Origin: Halarchaeum rubridurum
GTDB lineage: Archaea > Halobacteriota > Halobacteria > Halobacteriales > Halobacteriaceae
Assembly (NCBI RefSeq): GCF_014647115.1
Contig: NZ_BMOO01000005.1
Coordinates: forward strand, 124,001 to 188,000
Direction: 5' to 3'
DNA: 64,000 nt
Both the position numbers and the translations under genes were made by a program. Positions 60,336 to 64,000 of this stretch are shown piece after piece; positions within the stretch are counted from its first letter, which is position 1; every line of letters begins with the position of its first letter. Below the pieces are notes generated by a model that searched no databases, was not told where the DNA came from, and worked only from the letters and a program-made list of their open reading frames with translations.

Positions 60336-61247
60336 TCAGCGATAGCCGAGCGCTTCGAGGCGGGCGGCGACGTCGTCCGCCGCGGCTTCCCCGCCGTCGG
60401 TCGCGTGGTCGGTCGCCGGCCGGTAGTCGCCCGTGTCGGTCGCGTCCGTCACGCACCACGGGACCTCGCGGAGCTCCGGCGTCGAGGCGCCCCCGACGTG
60501 TCCGTAGAGGTGGCGTTCGCCGAGCGCGTTGCCGTGGTCCGCGGTGACGGCGACGCGCTCGGCGTCGAGGTTCCGGGTGAGCAGGCGCACCTCCTCCAGG
60601 ACGTATTCGAGGTTCTCGACGTAGGCCGCCCAGACGTCCGCGGGGTCGCGTCGCCCGTATCGCAGTTCCTCCCAGACGGAGAGCGACTCGCGGCCGAAGC
60701 GCTCCAGCGAGACGCCGTCGCCCTCGCCGCGGGGCACCGACGGGAAGTGCGGTTGCATGTAGTGGACGACGAGGCGTTCGGCGTCGCGCTCGCGGCCGGC
60801 GGTGATCGCCCGGTCGGTTATCGGGCGCGCGGGGACGGTGCCGAGGTCGTCGTCCCAGCCGTACTCCCAGACCTCGTCGACGAACGCGAACGCGTCGTGT
60901 GCGACGTACTCGTCGGAGTACGGGTTGCCCGTGACGTAACCGACCTCGCCGAGCGTCTCCCGCGACGCCGCGCCGAACGTGTTCGTGAGCCACTCGCTCG
61001 ACGTCGCGCCGGCCGATTCCACGGTCCCCCGACGCTCCAGCCACTCGTGGTCGTCCTCGACGGCCGACATCAGGTCCGCCCGACAGGCGTCGAGCACGAC
61101 GAGGACGTCCCAGTCGCGTCCGAGGACGTCGACGCCGTCCGTGCGGCGGCCGTAGGTGTAGTACGCCCGGGAGAGGAGTTCCAACACGACGCCCGGCCCG
61201 CCGTGCCGGAGCGCGCGGACGCCCTCCCGGAGGGCGCTATCGCTCAT
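60336..61247 (-). CDS. Sulfatase/alkaline-phosphatase-superfamily protein
   Basis: 303 aa. The metal-binding first strand DVLVVLDACRADLM and the later VAVTADHGNALGERHLYGH fit the sulfatase-like fold. No canonical C-x-P-x-R formylglycine motif is visible, so true sulfatase activity is doubtful; phosphodiesterase or phosphoglycerol transferase activity is possible. TTTTTTA about 20-26 bp upstream on the minus strand may be its promoter. Confidence 0.8.
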   Translation of the reverse strand: MSDSALREGVRALRHGGPGVVLELLSRAYYTYGRRTDGVDVLGRDWDVLVVLDACRADLMSAVEDDHEWLERRGTVESAGATSSEWLTNTFGAASRETLGEVGYVTGNPYSDEYVAHDAFAFVDEVWEYGWDDDLGTVPARPITDRAITAGRERDAERLVVHYMQPHFPSVPRGEGDGVSLERFGRESLSVWEELRYGRRDPADVWAAYVENLEYVLEEVRLLTRNLDAERVAVTADHGNALGERHLYGHVGGASTPELREVPWCVTDATDTGDYRPATDHATDGGEAAADDVAARLEALGYR

Positions 61248-61452
61248 ACCTCTACTGCCGTGACGCCGGTAAAAAAGCCGCCGAACTCCGTCTCGAAGGT
61301 CGCCCCGACGGCCACCGTGCGGTGACCGCGGCGCGACTCAGAGGCACAACCGGTGGAAGCCACCGGCACGTACCGAGTGGGTCGGCCCGGTGTTTAACCC
61401 ACCTGTTGCGGCGACTCGCGGAGAACAATACTCGGTGATAAATCTTGTTTGT

Positions 61453-61460
61453 ACTTATAT
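61453..61460 (+). promoter_or_regulatory. Second upstream TATA box
   Basis: ACTTATAT, about 65 bp before the regulator ATG. Could give a leadered transcript or serve an unseen small RNA. Confidence 0.3.
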
Positions 61461-61492
61461 GCGAACGGCCTGCCTCAATCGTACCAACGCGC

Positions 61493-61498
61493 TTATAC
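61493..61498 (+). promoter_or_regulatory. TATA box of the 61523 regulator
   Basis: TTATAC is 25-30 bp before the ATG at 61523, fixing the leaderless start. Confidence 0.55.
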
Positions 61499-61522
61499 GC
61501 CGCGAACGCACCACCGGAGCGT

Positions 61523-62287
61523 ATGGCCGGCGACCCCGAACGGTTCGCACGCCTCCTCGTCGACCGTGCGCCGTTCCTCCGGACGCTGGCCGACGGCGCG
61601 GTCTCGAAGCGCGTGCTCGCCGACGCACACGACGTCTCGCGCTCCACCGTCGACCGCGCGGTCCGCGACCTCGAAACGGTCGGGGCCGTCGAGCGCCGCG
61701 ACGGCACCGTCGCGCTCACGCTCGTCGGGCGACTCGGGCTCGCCGCACACGACACCTTCCGCGCCGACGTCGACGCGCTCGCGGGTGCCGCGGCTCTCTC
61801 CACCCTCCCCGCCACCGCCTCCGTCACGCTCGACGTCGTCCGCGGTGCCGAAGTCGTCGACGCCGACCCCGAGACCCCACACCGCCCCGTCTCCGTGCTG
61901 ACCGACCTCCTCGCGGAGTCGGTCCACGTCGAACTGTACGCCACGCGCGTCCTCCCCGAGGTGATGGACACGCTCCGTCGGCGCGTCGGCGCGGGCCTCG
62001 TCCTCGACGCCTACGTCGTCCCCGACGTCCTCGACGCCCTCTTCGTCGACTTCCGCGAGCCCGTCGAGGCCATCCTCGCCTCGGAGACGGTCGCGCTCTT
62101 CGAGGCCGCACCGACCTACCCCTTCGGCCTCGTCCTCTGTTACCTCCCGGACGGCAGGCGAATCGTCGCCCTCGTCTGCGGCGAACGCGGCGTCTCGCTC
62201 CTCCTCGTCAACGACAACCGCGACGCCCTCGCGTGGGCGCGCGAGCGTCTCGACCGCGTCGCCGCCTCCGCCCGGACCCTGCGCTGA
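61523..62287 (+). CDS. Winged-helix transcriptional regulator (FilR1-like C-terminal domain)
   Basis: 254 aa. An N-terminal winged helix-turn-helix (about 5-75; KRVLADAHDVSRSTVDRAVRDLETVGAVERRDG) is followed by a C-terminal alpha/beta domain like the FilR1 regulators of archaea (RVLPEVMDTLRRRV ... GLVLCYLPDGRRIVALVCGERGV). It probably binds DNA as a dimer; the effector is unknown. The 26-residue upstream extension is rejected in favour of the TATA-fixed start. Confidence 0.88.
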   Translation: MAGDPERFARLLVDRAPFLRTLADGAVSKRVLADAHDVSRSTVDRAVRDLETVGAVERRDGTVALTLVGRLGLAAHDTFRADVDALAGAAALSTLPATASVTLDVVRGAEVVDADPETPHRPVSVLTDLLAESVHVELYATRVLPEVMDTLRRRVGAGLVLDAYVVPDVLDALFVDFREPVEAILASETVALFEAAPTYPFGLVLCYLPDGRRIVALVCGERGVSLLLVNDNRDALAWARERLDRVAASARTLR

Positions 62288-62321
62288 CCGCCGGACGCGA
62301 CGCTGACGTCGACGCCGGCGC

Positions 62322-62891
62322 CTACGTCCGGAGCGTCGCGGCCTCGTACGTCCGCTCGACGCGGTACTCGACGTCCGCGAGCCGCGTCGCCGACCAGACG
62401 CCGAGGTCGACCGTCGCGTCGTCGTCCACCCCGCCCGGCACGACCGTCAGGTGTTCGCCCGACCGCAGCACGGGCCGGAGCTCGTCGTACACGCGCTCGC
62501 CGTCCACCGCGACCGCGATGCGCGCGTCGATGGCGGGACCGGCCCCGACGTTGCTGGCGACGACCGCGCCGCCGCGCGTTTCGAGGACGATTTCGGGGGC
62601 GGCGTCGGCGCGCCGTGTCCGACGCTGCTCGACGTTCCCCCAGACGAGCGTCAGCGCGTACCAGACGGTCGCGAGCACGACGTAGAGCGCGAACAGCAGG
62701 CGGGTCCGGCCCGCCGCGACGGCGCCCGTGAGGTACGCGACGAAGGTCAACCCGACCGAGAGGCCGAAGGCGACGACGCCCGCCGCGAGGACGACCGACC
62801 GCCCGACGAGCCGCCGGACGCGCGTCCCGTAGCCGCGAAAGCCGACTTCCGACTCGCCGCTCGGCGACCAATCGAAGGGGAGCGAGGACAT
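62322..62891 (-). CDS. Two-helix membrane protein with beta domain, unknown
   Basis: 189 aa starting MSSLPFDWSPSGESEVGFRGYG. Two helices (about 38-62 and 68-90) are followed by a beta-rich cytoplasmic or extracellular domain (about 105-185) containing GGAVVASNVGAGPAIDARIAV. No family recognised. Divergent from the ABC exporter; a Met at 62918 is an alternative start. Confidence 0.65.
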   Translation of the reverse strand: MSSLPFDWSPSGESEVGFRGYGTRVRRLVGRSVVLAAGVVAFGLSVGLTFVAYLTGAVAAGRTRLLFALYVVLATVWYALTLVWGNVEQRRTRRADAAPEIVLETRGGAVVASNVGAGPAIDARIAVAVDGERVYDELRPVLRSGEHLTVVPGGVDDDATVDLGVWSATRLADVEYRVERTYEAATLRT

Positions 62892-62992
62892 CGTCGGGGG
62901 CGTGTGAGCGCGAGGCACTACGGTCCACCGGTCGCGCCCACCCCGCTCGCCCCGACGCCCGCGACGCCGCGGTCGCCGTAACGCCCTTGTCG

Positions 62993-63901
62993 GTGCCGGC
63001 CGCGCGGACGTACGTGCTCTCCGTCTCCGGTCTCACGAAAACCTACGGCGACGTCGAGGCCGTCCGCGGCATCGACTTCGAGGTCGCCGACGGCGAGGTG
63101 TTCGGCCTCGTCGGCCCGAACGGCGCGGGCAAGACGTCGACGCTCAAGACCCTCGCCGGCCTGCTCGAACCCACGTCGGGCGAGGTGGTCGTGAACGGCT
63201 ACGACGCCGGCGACCCCGAGATGCGCCGGACGCTCGGCTTCCTCCCCGAGGAGTCCCCGCTCTACGAGGACATGACGCCGCGCTCCTATCTCCGTTTCTT
63301 CGCCGACCTCTACGACGTCGACCGGGAGACGGCGGACGAGCGGATCGCCGCCGCGCTCGACCGCCTCGACCTCGACGCGCGCGACCGGCCCGTCGGGGAC
63401 TTCTCGAAGGGGATGAAGCGGAAGGTCGCCATCGCGCGCTCGCTCGTCAACGACCCGGACGTCCTCGTCTACGACGAACCCGCCTCCGGGCTCGACCCGA
63501 CGACGACGAACGTCGTCATCGAGTTCACGCGCGACCTCGCCGCGCAGGGCAAGACCATCGTCTTCAGCGCCCACGACCTCCACCACGTCGAATCCGTCTG
63601 CGACCGCGTCGCCATCGTCTCCGACGGCCGGATAGCCGCCAAGGGGACGCTCGACGAGATACGCAGCGCGCACGGCCGCGTCGAGTACCGCGCCTTCACG
63701 GACGTCGAGGTGCCGGGCGCGGAGCGCGTCGAGGCGGAACGCGGGGACCGGGCGCGCTATCGGGTGCGCGTCGACTCGATGGCCGCCGTCGACGACGTCC
63801 GCGAGCGCGCCCGGGCGGCCGGCGGCGACGTCGTCGACATCCGGACGCGCGAATCGACGCTGGAGGACGTCTTCCTCGCCGTCACCGGGGGCGCGGAGTG
63901 A
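62993..63901 (+). CDS. ABC-2-type exporter ATP-binding protein
   Basis: 302 aa from GTG at 62993 (TTG 62987 or GTG 63014 are alternatives). Walker A GPNGAGKTS, a Q-loop FLPEESPLYEDM, signature FSKGMKRK (divergent from LSGGQ), Walker B VLVYDEPASGLD, H-loop FSAHD. The C-terminal 70 residues form the extra domain usual in these exporters. Its stop overlaps the permease start (GTGA). Drug, lipid or sodium export are all possible. Confidence 0.88.
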   Translation: MPAARTYVLSVSGLTKTYGDVEAVRGIDFEVADGEVFGLVGPNGAGKTSTLKTLAGLLEPTSGEVVVNGYDAGDPEMRRTLGFLPEESPLYEDMTPRSYLRFFADLYDVDRETADERIAAALDRLDLDARDRPVGDFSKGMKRKVAIARSLVNDPDVLVYDEPASGLDPTTTNVVIEFTRDLAAQGKTIVFSAHDLHHVESVCDRVAIVSDGRIAAKGTLDEIRSAHGRVEYRAFTDVEVPGAERVEAERGDRARYRVRVDSMAAVDDVRERARAAGGDVVDIRTRESTLEDVFLAVTGGAE

Positions 63902-64000
63902 ACCCGCGACGCGTCCTCCGAATCGCGCGCTGGGAGGCCGGGCGCAACGCCGGGACGGTCGACCGCCGCACCGCGATCCTCCTCGCCTGCACGGTCCTGG
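63898..64000 (+). CDS. ABC-2-type transporter permease (5' partial)
   Basis: Only the first 34 codons are inside the window, from a GTG overlapping the ATPase stop. The start VNPRRVLRIARWEAGRNAG followed by TVDRRTAILLACTVL looks like the amino-terminal cytoplasmic segment and first helix of haloarchaeal ABC-2 permeases. Inferred mainly from coupling to the ATPase. Confidence 0.7.
   Translation, partial: MNPRRVLRIARWEAGRNAGTVDRRTAILLACTVL

Noticed and set aside
60336-61247. Calling the enzyme a genuine sulfatase
   Set aside because: The formylglycine motif C-x-P-x-R is not visible; only the superfamily fold is supported.

Overview
The window is chromosomal DNA of a haloarchaeon (class Halobacteria). 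The evidence is very high GC, strongly acidic proteins, TATA boxes about 27-30 bp upstream of start codons (leaderless transcripts), an intron-bearing tRNA-Trp, and archaeal information-processing genes (Nop10, aIF2-alpha, S27e, L44e, Rnp4, 7S RNA). Genus cannot be fixed from the sequence alone. Genes are densely packed, with many ATGA/GTGA overlaps.

Layout. 0-4.6 kb: ribosome/translation operon L44e-S27e-aIF2alpha-Nop10-PAC2 (minus), an unrecognised membrane protein, a small conserved protein, initiator tRNA-Met and a DJ-1/PfpI protein. 4.8-11 kb: complete peptide/nickel-type ABC importer (lipoprotein, two permeases, two ATPases). 11-14.4 kb: purine phosphoribosyltransferase, small membrane and TRAM proteins, and two tandem type IV pilins. 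14.4-16.9 kb: an accessory island between a degenerate copy of the tRNA-Trp 3' end and the intact intron-containing tRNA-Trp; it holds a toxin-antitoxin pair with a frameshifted toxin and three tiny overlapping genes of viral/plasmid flavour. 16.9-33.5 kb: core metabolism: guaB, coaBC, M42 and M28 peptidases, prenyl diphosphate synthase, NAD-kinase-like protein, bioB, nth and mvaD, plus a second pilin pair, an oxidoreductase and a histidine kinase.

33.5-34.5 kb: a small lower-GC module of two overlapping micro-proteins sharing an RPSFEGQ motif and a four-helix membrane protein; this is the best candidate in the window for an undescribed system. 34.6-46.8 kb: NADH-dehydrogenase-like protein, a large response-regulator/PAS/GAF histidine kinase, a pilin-like surface protein, a TAT-exported lamin-tail protein, two more histidine kinases, tRNA-Arg, a UbiA lipid prenyltransferase and SRP RNA. 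The kinase at 45.5 kb lacks its phosphoacceptor histidine and has its N-box amplified into six 45-bp repeats; the kinase at 36 kb carries two copies of the same repeat. 46.8-54.2 kb: MscS channel, YhbY, RNase P subunit, two glycosyltransferases, a Gly/Met-rich coiled-coil protein, a PGF-CTERM surface protein, DUF2797 and a tandem universal stress protein. 54.4-57.1 kb: sulfonate/nitrate/taurine-type ABC importer with a palindrome over its promoter. 57.4-64 kb: SRAP protein, aspartoacylase-like enzyme, YbhN-like flippase homologue, sulfatase-like protein, an HTH regulator and the start of an ABC-2 exporter operon running off the right edge.

Functional themes are archaeal lipid synthesis (mevalonate decarboxylation, prenyl diphosphate synthesis, second geranylgeranyl transfer), membrane sensing by four histidine kinases, surface pilins and exported proteins, and nutrient import.
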